NCBI GenBank assembly: GCA_965237985.1
Contig: OZ250161.1
Coordinates: forward strand, 1,302,001-1,366,000
DNA: 64,000 nucleotides
Reading direction: 5' to 3'
Source: G965212025 sp965237985
GTDB lineage: Bacteria; Pseudomonadota; Gammaproteobacteria; Poriferisulfidales; Oxydemutatoraceae
Shown here: positions 42,866 to 51,760 of the stretch, in pieces
How the letters are laid out: every line of letters starts with the position of its first letter
Numbering within the stretch: position 1 is the stretch's first letter
Translations under genes and position numbers: made by a program
Notes under the pieces: model-generated
Told to the model about the DNA's origin: nothing
The model's input: the letters and a program-made list of their open reading frames with translations, nothing else
The model's database searches: none

Positions 42866-44739
42866 CTGTGTTGCTTGAAATCATCCAGGGATTTACCGCG
42901 CAGGGCAAGACGAATTGCATGATTCATTCTTTTCGCGACAAACGCTTCACTGCTTTGCTCAAGATTTTCAAGACCTTCGCGAATTTGATCCGGGTCATTT
43001 CCGTTTACCGCCTCCTGTAAAGCGTCGCGGGCAGAAAAAATATTTTCCTCTTCTTGTCGGGAAAGCAATATCTTCCCGTCCTCTTCCATTCCTACAGCAA
43101 GTGCTTCAAGCACACAGGCTGCTTCTGCACGCCGTTCCGTCAGCTTGCGCTTGTGGGCATCGGTACGGGAATGGGAAAAGGATTCTTTCAGCATTTTTTC
43201 AATTTCCGCTTCGCTGAGCCCGTAGCTGGGTATCACTTCTATTTCCGCTTTCACTTTCTTGGTTTTTTCCTCCGCAACCACGCTCAGCAAAGCATCCGCA
43301 TCCACTTGAAAAGTTACCCGGACACGCGCCTGCCCCCTGCTCAATGGAGGAATGCCTCGCAACTCGAAATGGGCAAGTGAACGACAATCACTGGCAAGTT
43401 CGCGATCCCCCTGTACGACGTGAAATGACATGGCGGTTTGACCATCCTTGTGCGTCGTGAATTCCTGCGTCTGCAGACAGGGAATCGTGGAGTTGCGCAG
43501 GATCAATTTTTCCGTCAAGCCACCCATCGTTTCCACACCCAGAGAAAGCGGAATAACATCAAGTAGAAGAGGGGTGTTCTCGTCCCGACTGTTGCCAATC
43601 AAGACATCGGCATGAATCGCCGCTCCGTACGAAACGACCCGATCAGGATCGATTCCCTGCAAAGGTTCTCTCCCCAATGCTTCAGCCACGCGTTGCCTGA
43701 GCAGAGGTATCCTGGTGGAACCTCCAACCAGGATGAGTTCATCGATGTCTTTCGCCTCCAGGGTGGCATCAGCGATCGTTGCCAAACAAATATCAACCGT
43801 GGTTTGTATCAGCGGTTCAACCAGTGCATTCAATTCGCTGCGGATGAGGTGAAATTCGCTGCGCCCAGTCGTCGGAAAACTGACCGCGCCCTGTGCTTCT
43901 TCTGCAGCGCTCAACAGCTCTTTCATTTTTCTTGCCTCGAGCTCCACGGCCCTCAGAAGCGACAGATCATCGTGATGTCCGATGCCCGCTTCAGTCAGCA
44001 AACGTTCGGCAAGCAAGCGGTCTATATCGTCCCCACCAAGCGCAGTATCGCCTCCGGTAGCCAGCACTCGAAACACCCCTTTCTCCAGACGCAGGATGGA
44101 AACATCAAAAGTCCCACCGCCCAAGTCGTAAACCAGTACCGTCCCCTGTGCTTTCGTATCAAGACCGTATGCCATCGCTGCTGAAGTGGGCTCGTTCAAC
44201 AAACGCAACAAATTGATCCCGGCCAGTCTGGCTGCATCTTTGGTCGCCTGCCTTTGCGCGTCATTGAAATACGCCGGTACAGTAATCACGACACCGGCAA
44301 GCAACTCACCACCAGAATGATGCTCAGCCCGTACCTTGACCGCTTTCAGAATTTCCGCGGAAACATCCGTAGCAGTCCTGGTTCCGGCAACGGTGGCCAA
44401 GCGAATAACTTTCGCAGAATTTTCTTCCAGCTTCCAGGGAAAGCGAGAACGAAGCGTTTTCACTTCTTCCGGAACACGCCCAAGTAAACGTTTTGCTGAA
44501 AAAACTGTGTTTTCTGGATCCTCTACTATCCCCACGGTTGCTTCCTCTCCCACCGTGACGGCCCCACCTTTCAAAAATCGTACCACCGAGGGCAGGGAAT
44601 GCCTGCCTTGACCATCAGACAAAGTAACAGGCTCACCGTCCCTGACAACAGCAACCAAGGTATTCGTAGTCCCTAAATCAATTCCAACTGCAACACGGCG
44701 ACGAGCAGCAAGGGGCTCGCTAATCTCTATCAGTGCCAC
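42862..44739 (-). CDS. hscA: Fe-S assembly chaperone HscA
   Basis: Hsp70-type chaperone specialised for IscU; with HscB it promotes cluster transfer. 625 residues from GTG 44739 (VALIEISEP), which has GGAG 8 bases before it; a frame open to a TTG at 44766 lies inside hscB. ATPase domain motifs are GIDLGTTNTLVAVV, VYDLGGGTFDVSIL and ILVGGSTRIPLLR; the substrate domain begins near residue 390. Confidence 0.96.
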   Translation of the reverse strand: MALIEISEPLAARRRVAVGIDLGTTNTLVAVVRDGEPVTLSDGQGRHSLPSVVRFLKGGAVTVGEEATVGIVEDPENTVFSAKRLLGRVPEEVKTLRSRFPWKLEENSAKVIRLATVAGTRTATDVSAEILKAVKVRAEHHSGGELLAGVVITVPAYFNDAQRQATKDAARLAGINLLRLLNEPTSAAMAYGLDTKAQGTVLVYDLGGGTFDVSILRLEKGVFRVLATGGDTALGGDDIDRLLAERLLTEAGIGHHDDLSLLRAVELEARKMKELLSAAEEAQGAVSFPTTGRSEFHLIRSELNALVEPLIQTTVDICLATIADATLEAKDIDELILVGGSTRIPLLRQRVAEALGREPLQGIDPDRVVSYGAAIHADVLIGNSRDENTPLLLDVIPLSLGVETMGGLTEKLILRNSTIPCLQTQEFTTHKDGQTAMSFHVVQGDRELASDCRSLAHFELRGIPPLSRGQARVRVTFQVDADALLSVVAEEKTKKVKAEIEVIPSYGLSEAEIEKMLKESFSHSRTDAHKRKLTERRAEAACVLEALAVGMEEDGKILLSRQEEENIFSARDALQEAVNGNDPDQIREGLENLEQSSEAFVAKRMNHAIRLALRGKSLDDFKQHS

Positions 44740-45283
44740 TTCGAGTGCTCCGCAACCCGGATTCAATTTCCTTTTTCAACTTTTTAAGAAACTGTAGCTT
44801 TTGTACCGAACTTTCAGCTTCAAAAAAACGTTTTTCGTGATACCTGTCTTCAAACTTACGCACCATTTCAGCAGTGCGCGCATTGACACGATCAGCAAGC
44901 TCCTCCAGGGCTGTTACCGACTGCAAAGACTGCCTGCAAAGTTGCAGCTGCTCCCGAAAATCCATTTGCTCAGCAAGGAAGGCCGCATCCGACACTGTGC
45001 GCTCACCGTCAGGCATCACCCCTTCAAGTTCCAACAAATACGCAGCCCGCCCGGCTTCATCGTTGAGTACCTGGTAAGCTTTGTTGAGGTGCGCGGTTGC
45101 CTGCAAAGCCAAACGCCGTTCTGTAGCTCCAGCTGTAGCAAAGCGGTCGGGATGCACCAACAGCAACAGCTTGCGATACATGCTCTCCAGCCGGGAAGCA
45201 TCCAGGCGAACACTGCGGTCAAGACCCAGCAACGCGAAATAATCACCATCAAAAAGATCCCGGGAAAACACGGCTTTACTCAA
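44720..45283 (-). CDS. hscB: Co-chaperone HscB
   Basis: J-domain partner of HscA that brings IscU. 187 residues: an N-terminal J domain DYFALLGLDRSVRLDASRLE with the diagnostic HPD in LLLVHPDRFA (about 40-49), followed by a helical C-terminal bundle (from about 85). Start TTG 45283. The 3' end overlaps hscA by about 20 bases. Confidence 0.95.
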   Translation of the reverse strand: MSKAVFSRDLFDGDYFALLGLDRSVRLDASRLESMYRKLLLLVHPDRFATAGATERRLALQATAHLNKAYQVLNDEAGRAAYLLELEGVMPDGERTVSDAAFLAEQMDFREQLQLCRQSLQSVTALEELADRVNARTAEMVRKFEDRYHEKRFFEAESSVQKLQFLKKLKKEIESGLRSTRSGTDRD

Positions 45284-45342
45284 AGAACCAACCGGAAACC
45301 GATGCCCCGGAAGACGTATATAAGCGCCCTTGCAGAGTCAGA

Positions 45343-45669
45343 TCAAGCGCTGAAACTCTCTCCACAACCACAACGAGCCTTCTCATTCGGGTTAATAAAC
45401 CGAAATCCCTCGTTTAATCCTTCCCGAGCAAAATCCAGCGTGGTCCCCTCCAGATACACCAGACTTTTTCCGTCCACGACGATTTTCACGCCGCGATCCT
45501 CAAACATCGAGTCGCCGATGCCAACTTCATCCACATATTCAAGGGTATAGGAAAGCCCTGAGCAACCGGTCGTGCGCACACCAAGACGAACGCCAAGGCC
45601 TCTCCCCCGCTTTTCCACGAAACGCCTGACCCGCTCGGCCGCAGCAGCACTCAAAGTGATGCCCGCCAA
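45343..45669 (-). CDS. iscA: Iron-sulfur carrier IscA
   Basis: A-type carrier for nascent clusters. Ligands C36 (TTGCSGLSY), C100 and C102 (CGCGESF) are intact. The open frame reaches 45738 inside iscU, but TTG 45669, two bases past the iscU stop with AGGA upstream, gives 108 residues, the normal length. I therefore prefer it over the ATG at 45738. Confidence 0.92.
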   Translation of the reverse strand: MAGITLSAAAAERVRRFVEKRGRGLGVRLGVRTTGCSGLSYTLEYVDEVGIGDSMFEDRGVKIVVDGKSLVYLEGTTLDFAREGLNEGFRFINPNEKARCGCGESFSA

Positions 45670-45670
45670 A

Positions 45671-46072
45671 TCAACCGTCCTGTTCGCTGAGGTTTCTCTG
45701 CTTACGCCTGTAGTCACTGACCGCCGCCTTGATGGCATCTTCAGCCAGAACCGAGCAGTGAATTTTTACCGGCGGCAGAGACAGCTCCTCAACAATTTCA
45801 TTGTTTTTTATTTGTTCCGCCTGCTCCAAAGTCCTGCCACGCACCCACTCCGTCAACAAGCTGGACGATGCTATCGCAGAGCCGCAACCATAAGTTTTGA
45901 AACGAGCATCTTCTATCACACCGTCACCACTCACTTTGATTTGCAACTTCATGACGTCACCACAGGCAGGAGCCCCTACCATACCGGTCCCGACAGTCGG
46001 CTCCGATGCATCAAACGAACCCACATTCCGCGGATTCTCGTAATGGTCCAAAACTTTTTTTCCATAAGACAT
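45671..46072 (-). CDS. iscU: Iron-sulfur scaffold IscU
   Basis: Scaffold on which 2Fe-2S clusters are built with sulfur from IscS. 133 residues from ATG 46072 (MSYGKKVLDHYENPRNVGSF) with a strong GGAGGAG site. Cluster residues C37 and D39 (APACGDV), C63 (YGCGSAIAS) and C106 are present, as is the HscA recognition LPPVK (about 99-103). Confidence 0.97.
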   Translation of the reverse strand: MSYGKKVLDHYENPRNVGSFDASEPTVGTGMVGAPACGDVMKLQIKVSGDGVIEDARFKTYGCGSAIASSSLLTEWVRGRTLEQAEQIKNNEIVEELSLPPVKIHCSVLAEDAIKAAVSDYRRKQRNLSEQDG

Positions 46073-46130
46073 AGTCTTCTCCTCCGTTAAAAACTGCACA
46101 ACCTGCGGACAATACCACAAACCACGTGCA

Positions 46131-47363
46131 TCAATGGGCAGCCCATTCAACCGTACTCAAATCTATACCTTCTTCATACATCTCCCAGAGAGGAGACATC
46201 GACCGCAATTTCTCCACAGACTCCCTGACAAGCGCAATTGTATAGTCAATTTCCTCAACAGTCGTGTAACGGCCGACTGAAAAACGAATGGAACTGTGGG
46301 CAAGTTCATCATTTCTGCCCAAAGCCCGTAGCACATAACTCGGTTCCAGTGAAGCTGAAGTGCACGCGGAACCACTGGACACCGCAATGCTTTTCAACGC
46401 CATAATCAGCGATTCTCCTTCAACATGGTTGAAACTCACATTCAGGTTATTGGCAACCCGCCGTTCCAAGTCACCATTGAGGTAAACCTCCTTCATTCCC
46501 TTCAATCCATCCCACAAACGGTCACGCAAGCTCGCAAAACGCTCAGGTTCAGCCGGCATTTGTTCCTGGGCAATACGAAACGCCTCTCCAATTCCTACGA
46601 TCTGGTGAGTCGGCAAAGTCCCGGAACGCATGCCACGTTCATGACCACCCCCATGCATCTGAGCTTCAATGCGCGCGCGGGGCTTGCGACGGACATACAA
46701 GGCACCAATTCCCTTGGGAGCATAAACTTTATGCCCGGAAAAACTCATGAAATCCACTTGGGTTTCGGCAAGATTGATAGGCACTTTCCCGACACTCTGG
46801 GCAGCATCCACATGAAATAGAATGCCGCGCTCACGCAACATTTTTCCAATTCCGCCGATATCCTGAATCACTCCAATTTCATTATTCACGTGCATGACTG
46901 AAACCAGGATCGTATCATCGCGCAGTGAGTTCCTTAACTTCTCGATGTCCAGCAAACCATTCGGCAACGGCTCAAGATAATCCACTTCGTAACCCTGGCG
47001 TTCAAGTTGCCGGCAGGTATCAAGCACTGCTTTGTGCTCGGTTTTCACAGTCACAATGTGCTTTCCTTTCTTGCTGTAAAAGTGTGCCGCACCTTTGATG
47101 GCCAAATTATCAGACTCCGTGGCACCACTGGTCCAAACGATTTCCCGGGGGTCGGCGCCAACCAGCTCCGCCACCTGTTCGCGGGCTTCGTGGATAAGCT
47201 TTTCTGCCTTCCACCCAAACTCGTGGCTGCGCGATGCGGGGTTGCCATAAACCCCTCTGCGCGTCATGCACTGCATCACTTTTTCCACCACCCGATCATC
47301 GACCGGCGTAGTCGCGTTGTAATCCAAATAAATGGGCGAACCCACTTCAGTTATCTTTGCCAT
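46131..47363 (-). CDS. iscS: Cysteine desulfurase IscS
   Basis: PLP enzyme that takes sulfur from cysteine for Fe-S clusters and tRNA thiolation. 410 residues: YLDYNATTP, PLP lysine K212 in SFSGHKVYAPKG, and the persulfide cysteine C334 in SSGSACTSASLEPSYVL. The C-terminal SPLWEMYEEGIDLSTVEW matches the IscU-docking tail of true IscS. First intact gene of the operon; iscR, which normally precedes it, appears ruined. Confidence 0.97.
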   Translation of the reverse strand: MAKITEVGSPIYLDYNATTPVDDRVVEKVMQCMTRRGVYGNPASRSHEFGWKAEKLIHEAREQVAELVGADPREIVWTSGATESDNLAIKGAAHFYSKKGKHIVTVKTEHKAVLDTCRQLERQGYEVDYLEPLPNGLLDIEKLRNSLRDDTILVSVMHVNNEIGVIQDIGGIGKMLRERGILFHVDAAQSVGKVPINLAETQVDFMSFSGHKVYAPKGIGALYVRRKPRARIEAQMHGGGHERGMRSGTLPTHQIVGIGEAFRIAQEQMPAEPERFASLRDRLWDGLKGMKEVYLNGDLERRVANNLNVSFNHVEGESLIMALKSIAVSSGSACTSASLEPSYVLRALGRNDELAHSSIRFSVGRYTTVEEIDYTIALVRESVEKLRSMSPLWEMYEEGIDLSTVEWAAH

Positions 47364-47469
47364 AAACTACCGACCTCAAAACTGTCGACCCGCGCCGAAC
47401 CTGCGCACGCACGGGGCTACCCTGTACTGTAGAACAAATTCATAAAAACTTCCATACCATCTTGTGGGT

Positions 47470-47898
47470 ATAGTCAACGCATGCCCCAATAAAGGACCAA
47501 TCACCCTTGCAAACACGTTGAGAACGTCTACCTCTCCCAGCTGCCAGCTTTCAGCAACAAGGCGGGTCTGGAAATTCGTGCAAAACCCACGCACCATCAC
47601 CCCGATAAAAGCAACTTTCCCCACCACACCAGTACATTTCTTTCCCTTTCATTATGACAAAGGTGACTCCAGACACTTTGTACAAGCAACACCGCTGCTG
47701 AAGCTTTTTAGAACAAATCGCACTGCTGGTGACATTCCAGTCTTCAATCTGGCGACACCAAGCAACCAGTCTCGCTGCTTGCCGGAGAAAAAGGCCAACC
47801 ATTGGAATTGCGCCGTAACCGGCGTTTCCCATTTTCAGCCGGAACAGAGCTTTGCCAAAACGCACCGCCTTCCCAGCTTTTACTCTGGGGCTTTCCAC
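47470..47898 (-). pseudogene. Possible relic of iscR
   Basis: The 550 bases upstream of iscS hold no intact gene. On the minus strand a 115-codon frame (47898-47551) shows pieces resembling the Rrf2 regulator IscR in order: KAGKAVRFGKALF (like KGRYAVxAMLDLA), NAGYGAIPM (like the GPVxLADI segment), KKLQQRCCLYKVSGV (like KLRRAGLVxSVRGP) and CGGESCFYRGDG (like the cluster-binding RCxGxGNCQxGxRC). The match is weak and broken. The main support is position, directly before iscS where iscR is expected. Confidence 0.4.
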
Positions 47899-47916
47899 AG
47901 TTGTGCAAGCATTTGC

Positions 47917-49017
47917 TCAACGGCTTGACAAGGGAACAATGTGAAGCTCGTCTTTGTCAAGCGAAGGCAAAACAAGAAGGCCTCTGTTCTTGTCCAAGGC
48001 GAAATCCGCAGACGCGCTGACTCCTTTGACCACCACCACAGGCTCTTCACCTGGTTCAATTTTGTATACCCCGCCGAGCCCCCAACTGGAAACATACAGC
48101 GCACCATCGTCACCTTTTTCAATACCGTCCAGATTTTTTTCGGGAAGCCTGGTCAGCAGCGTTTTCTGGCCATCCTTGGCAATTCTGTAGATTTCTGCAT
48201 CGGGATGAAAATTCACAACCAGCACGTTTCCATCGAGCTCACAAAATACCCCGTTGGGGTGCTTGAGATCGGGAGATGCCGCCAGTGTCACGGTTGTTCC
48301 ATCAGGAAAGACTCGATAAATCGCATCACTTCCCGAGGGAGAAAAATCTGGATTGAACCCACTGTCGGAAACGACGACAGAACCATCGGGAGCTGCGCAC
48401 ACATCGTTCAAGAAAGTACTTCCGGGAATAATGATCGGATCAAGCGACTTGCCTGTGGCGGAATAAAAACGGCGCAAAGTATCAATATCCGCCACCCACA
48501 GTACACCGTTACTGATTGCCATCCCTTTCGGGGCGTTCAAAACGACCCCGTTTTCCCCGCCGCTGACCCAGCGTTCCACCCTGAAACCATCGGCAGGATC
48601 GATTACAACTATGTAGCCGTTGTTATCCGCATCGCTCGCGGAACCATTGACGTTCGAAACCAGATAAACATCTCTGTTCTGATCGTAGAGAGCAGACTCC
48701 GGAACAGCCAGTCCTTCTGAAATTACCGTTCCGGCATCAGTTCCGGCATCAGTTCCGGCATCAGTTCCGGCATCAGTTCCGGCATCAGTTCCGGCATCAG
48801 TTCCGGCATCAGTTCCGGCATCAGGCCCGGCATCAGCCCCGGCATCAGCCCCGGCGTCAGCCACGGCATCAGCTCCGGCATCAGTTCCGGCATCAGTTCC
48901 GGCATCAGTTCCGGCATCAGTTCCGGCATCAGGCTTTTTATCTTCCTCATCAGGTGTGCAGGCAAGCAAAAACAGGCAACACGCCAGTAATACCCATTTC
49001 TGACAGTTTTTCCACAT
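47917..49017 (-). CDS. Lipoprotein with DAGT repeats and SMP-30/NHL-like propeller
   Basis: 366 residues from ATG 49017, which has a GGAGGATC ribosome site. Lipoprotein signal WVLLACCLFLLACT with the lipid cysteine near residue 21. Then 17 tetrapeptides DAGT (with DAGA, DAVA and DAGP variants) form an acidic flexible stalk, followed by a beta-propeller of about 260 residues. Blade motifs are GYIVVIDPADGFRVERWVSGG, APKGMAISNGVLWVAD and LNDVCAAPDGSVVVSDSG, similar to gluconolactonase or strictosidine-synthase-like sensors. Probably a surface or periplasmic binding protein or sugar lactonase; substrate unknown. An upstream in-frame start at 49074 is less likely. Confidence 0.85.
   Translation of the reverse strand: MWKNCQKWVLLACCLFLLACTPDEEDKKPDAGTDAGTDAGTDAGTDAGADAVADAGADAGADAGPDAGTDAGTDAGTDAGTDAGTDAGTDAGTDAGTVISEGLAVPESALYDQNRDVYLVSNVNGSASDADNNGYIVVIDPADGFRVERWVSGGENGVVLNAPKGMAISNGVLWVADIDTLRRFYSATGKSLDPIIIPGSTFLNDVCAAPDGSVVVSDSGFNPDFSPSGSDAIYRVFPDGTTVTLAASPDLKHPNGVFCELDGNVLVVNFHPDAEIYRIAKDGQKTLLTRLPEKNLDGIEKGDDGALYVSSWGLGGVYKIEPGEEPVVVVKGVSASADFALDKNRGLLVLPSLDKDELHIVPLSSR
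48729..48933. repeat. 12-bp tandem repeat, 17 copies, inside the lipoprotein gene
   Basis: GTTCCGGCATCA-type units (plus strand) encode the DAGT tetrapeptides. Flanking units are exact; a central group of five varies (DAGP, DAGA, DAGA, DAVA, DAGA). The unit is a multiple of 3, so copy-number changes vary stalk length only. Confidence 0.95.
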
Positions 49018-49109
49018 TAGTTCACGATCCTCCGCATGCAACGAACAACCGCGGCATGCTACCACGGTTTCCAAAAACTAAGAACACAAGAAATTTATTG
49101 TGCGGCCCA

Positions 49110-49619
49110 TCATGATCTCGGCAGCAGTTCGGCCAAGTTGCATGGTTTTGTTTCTCTGCTCAGCTGTTTGGAAATCAATTCATCCCATGCCTGTGCGCAG
49201 GCTCCTCGGGAACCGGGCAGGCAGAAAATGTATTTCCGGTTTACCACCCCGGCAAGTGCCCGCGATTGCAACGATGAAGTGGCAATGGTTTTGAAAGAAA
49301 GCATCCGAAACATCTCGCCAAAACCATTGATCTTTTTGTCAAGCAACGGAGCAATCGCTTCCGGGGTCACGTCCCGAACCGCGAAACCGGTACCCCCGGT
49401 TGTGATGATTGCATCCAGACCAGTCTGGATGACCCACTGCGAAACCACGGCACGAATCTGGTAAACGTCATCTTTTACAATGGCAGCCGCAAAACATTCG
49501 TGGCCGGCGTCCTGCAGGCGTTTTACCAGCAAAGGCCCGGATGTATCGGTGTCCTGATTGCGGCTATCCGACACCGTCAAAACGGCGATTTTCAATGCTT
49601 TCAAATCTTGTGGCATCAT
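49110..49619 (-). CDS. moaB: Molybdenum cofactor biosynthesis protein B
   Basis: MoaB/MogA-type protein proposed to adenylylate molybdopterin before metal insertion. About 169 residues with LTVSDSRNQDTDTSGPLLVKRL, IITTGGTGFAVRDVTPEA and the family LPGSRGACAQAWDELISKQL. Start at one of two adjacent ATG codons (49619 or 49616). A TATAAT lies only about 13 bases before the ATG, so the transcript may have a very short leader. Divergent from moaE. Confidence 0.92.
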   Translation of the reverse strand: MMPQDLKALKIAVLTVSDSRNQDTDTSGPLLVKRLQDAGHECFAAAIVKDDVYQIRAVVSQWVIQTGLDAIITTGGTGFAVRDVTPEAIAPLLDKKINGFGEMFRMLSFKTIATSSLQSRALAGVVNRKYIFCLPGSRGACAQAWDELISKQLSRETKPCNLAELLPRS

Positions 49620-49675
49620 GGTGGGCGTAGCAATTATAATCGGGACAACGCAAACCGTAGGTTCCAAATGAGACT

Positions 49676-50131
49676 TTGAAGATTGAAATCATCAGCGAAC
49701 CGTTTGTACCGCTCGAACGTTTAGCCAGACATCAGAACGAACAGGCGAAGCACCTGGAACATGAGGCAGGCGCCACCAGCGTTTTTATCGGCACAATGCG
49801 TGGCAACAACCAGGGCGAACCGGTTTTGTCAATGCATCTTGAGCACTACCCGGGAATGACTGAACAATACATTCGTGGACTTGCCAGCGAAGCCGGCAGG
49901 CACTTCAATTTGTTGGATGTGCTGGTGGTGCACCGCGTTGGAGAGATTTTTCCAGGGCAACCAATTCTGTTGCTTGCCACTTGGGCCAGCCACAGGAAAG
50001 CAGCTTGTGAAGCCGAGTGGCAAATCCTGGAAGCATTGAAGGGGAGAGCACCTTTCTGGAAAAAAGAGCGCCTCAGAGGTCGGTCTCGCTGGGTTGAAAA
50101 AAACACACCCGGAACAACAGTTCCAAACTGA
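49676..50131 (+). CDS. moaE: Molybdopterin synthase catalytic subunit
   Basis: Large subunit that, with thiocarboxylated MoaD, puts the dithiolene sulfurs into precursor Z. 151 residues with GATSVFIGTMRGNN, LEHYPGMTEQ, VVHRVGEIFPG, ASHRKAACEAEWQILEALK and the catalytic-lysine segment RAPFWKKERL. Start TTG 49676 gives the standard N-terminus KIEIISEPF. Its partner moaD is about 23 kb away. Eight bases separate it from the YceI gene. Confidence 0.93.
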   Translation: MKIEIISEPFVPLERLARHQNEQAKHLEHEAGATSVFIGTMRGNNQGEPVLSMHLEHYPGMTEQYIRGLASEAGRHFNLLDVLVVHRVGEIFPGQPILLLATWASHRKAACEAEWQILEALKGRAPFWKKERLRGRSRWVEKNTPGTTVPN

Positions 50132-50139
50132 AGGAGGAC

Positions 50140-50760
50140 ATGGTTTTGTATAAACGATTTTTTTATGGGGTTTCGGGGTTTTGCTTCCTGGCTTTTTCCC
50201 AAGGGCTGGCGGCAGACTGGGTTCTTGAAAACAAGCAGTCTTCGCTGAACTGGTTGTCAAACAAACTGGTTCAGAAAAGCCATAAAGCGGTTTACGAGCA
50301 CAACCGCTTCCGAAATTTCTCAGCAACTGTAGATGCGGCCGGCATCATACAGCTTGACGTGAACTTGAACAGCGTTGACACCAAAGTGCCGGTTCGCGAT
50401 GAACGCATTAGAAAATACGTTTTTGTAACTGACAAATATCCCTTGGCACACTTGCGGGGAAAGATGTCTCTTGCCGCGCTCACCGCCTTGAAGATTGGAG
50501 AAACACGGATAGAGTCACCAAAATTTACGCTGGAAATGCACGGTGTGTCGCATGAAATCACTCCGAAAATCAGCATTACGAAGTTGGCAAATCAAGGCTT
50601 TGCGATACAAAGCATTGAACCGGTACTCGTGGACGCTGCCATATTCGGAATGTCAAAAGGTTTTGAAAAACTTCGGGAACTCGTTCATCTTTTCAACATT
50701 CCCACCGTGATTCCAGTAAGTTTCAGAATGGTTTTTGTGCAATCGGAAGGCCCTCATTAA
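50140..50760 (+). CDS. YceI family periplasmic protein
   Basis: Lipocalin-like protein that binds isoprenoid-type lipids in known relatives. 206 residues: signal peptide (about 1-24, ending SQGLAA before DWVLE), then the YceI barrel with SSLNWLSNKL, RFRNFSATVD, RDERIRKYVFVTDKYP and GVSHEITPKISI. Strong GGAGGA ribosome site. The 3' end borders the moeA-tail repeats. Confidence 0.9.
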   Translation: MVLYKRFFYGVSGFCFLAFSQGLAADWVLENKQSSLNWLSNKLVQKSHKAVYEHNRFRNFSATVDAAGIIQLDVNLNSVDTKVPVRDERIRKYVFVTDKYPLAHLRGKMSLAALTALKIGETRIESPKFTLEMHGVSHEITPKISITKLANQGFAIQSIEPVLVDAAIFGMSKGFEKLRELVHLFNIPTVIPVSFRMVFVQSEGPH

Positions 50761-50763
50761 ATA

Positions 50764-51760
50764 AACCCGGGGAAAAGCAGTACCTCAACGATTTGACCGG
50801 CGGCCACGTTATCGAGACTGGTGTCCAGCTCAATCAGGCGAGCCAGATGAGCATTGCCTGGCAAACTGAGGATGCCGGAACCTTGGACACCGCTCTTGTG
50901 CACCAGGAAGTCACCACCAGGCGCGGTTTCCAAAATACCGCGCTGCTGTTCCCTTGATGTCCTTTTCTCTTGTGTGACCTGAAATGGTGTTTGCCGACCG
51001 CCCCAGTCTTGTCAAATCAACCCGGGAAAAAGCAGTACCTCAACGATTTGACCAGCGGCCACGTTATCGAGACTGGCATCCAGCTCAATCAGGCAGTTGG
51101 CATTGCTTAGCGAGCTGAGGATGCCGGAACCTTGGGCACCGCTTTTGTGAACCAGGAAGTCACCACCAGGCGCGGTTTCCAAAATGCCGCGCTGCTGTTC
51201 CCTTGATGTCCTTTTCTCTTGTGTGACCTGAAATGGTGTTTGCCGACCGCCCCAGTCTTGTCAAATCAACCCGGGGAAAAGCAGTACCTCAACGATTTGA
51301 CCGGCGGCCACGTTATCGAGACTGGTGTCCAGCTCAATCAGGCGAGCCAGATGAGCATTGCCTGGCAAACTGAGGATGCCGGAACCTTGGACACCGCTCT
51401 TGTGAACCAGGAAGTCACCACCAGGCGCGGTTTCCAAAATGCCGCGCTGCTGTTCCCTTGATGTCCTTTTCTCTTGTGTGACCTGAAATGGTGTTTGCCG
51501 ACCGCCCCAGTCTTGTCAAATCAACCCGGGGAAAAGCAGTACCTCAACGATTTGACCAGCGGCCACGTTATCGAGACTGGCATCCAGCTCAATCAGGCAG
51601 TTGGCATTGCTTAGCGAGCTGAGGATGCCGGAACCTTGGGCACCGCTTTTGTGAACCAGGAAGTCACCACCAGGCGCGGTTTCCAAAATGCCGCGCTGGT
51701 ATTCCATGCGTCCTTTTCTTTTGCGTAGCTTGGACGCGCAGTGCGCCCGCAATCTCAACG
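50764..51760. repeat. About 252-bp tandem repeat x4 between yceI and moeA
   Basis: Units begin AACCCGGGGAAAAGCAGTACC at 50764, 51019, 51268 and 51523, so the spacings are 255, 249 and 255. Two unit types alternate as A-B-A-B. A types read GTGTCCAGCTC with GCCAGATGAGCATTGCC; B types read GCATCCAGCTC with GTTGGCATTGCTTAG. The last unit is the true 3' end of moeA. Each unit carries about 190 bases of moeA tail plus about 65 bases that weakly resemble the next upstream part of moeA. The A-B order implies that a 504-bp pair was duplicated after A and B had diverged. Confidence 0.93.

Noticed and set aside
47941..48720. 259-codon plus-strand frame
   Set aside because: Antisense to the propeller domain of the DAGT lipoprotein, with no features of its own.
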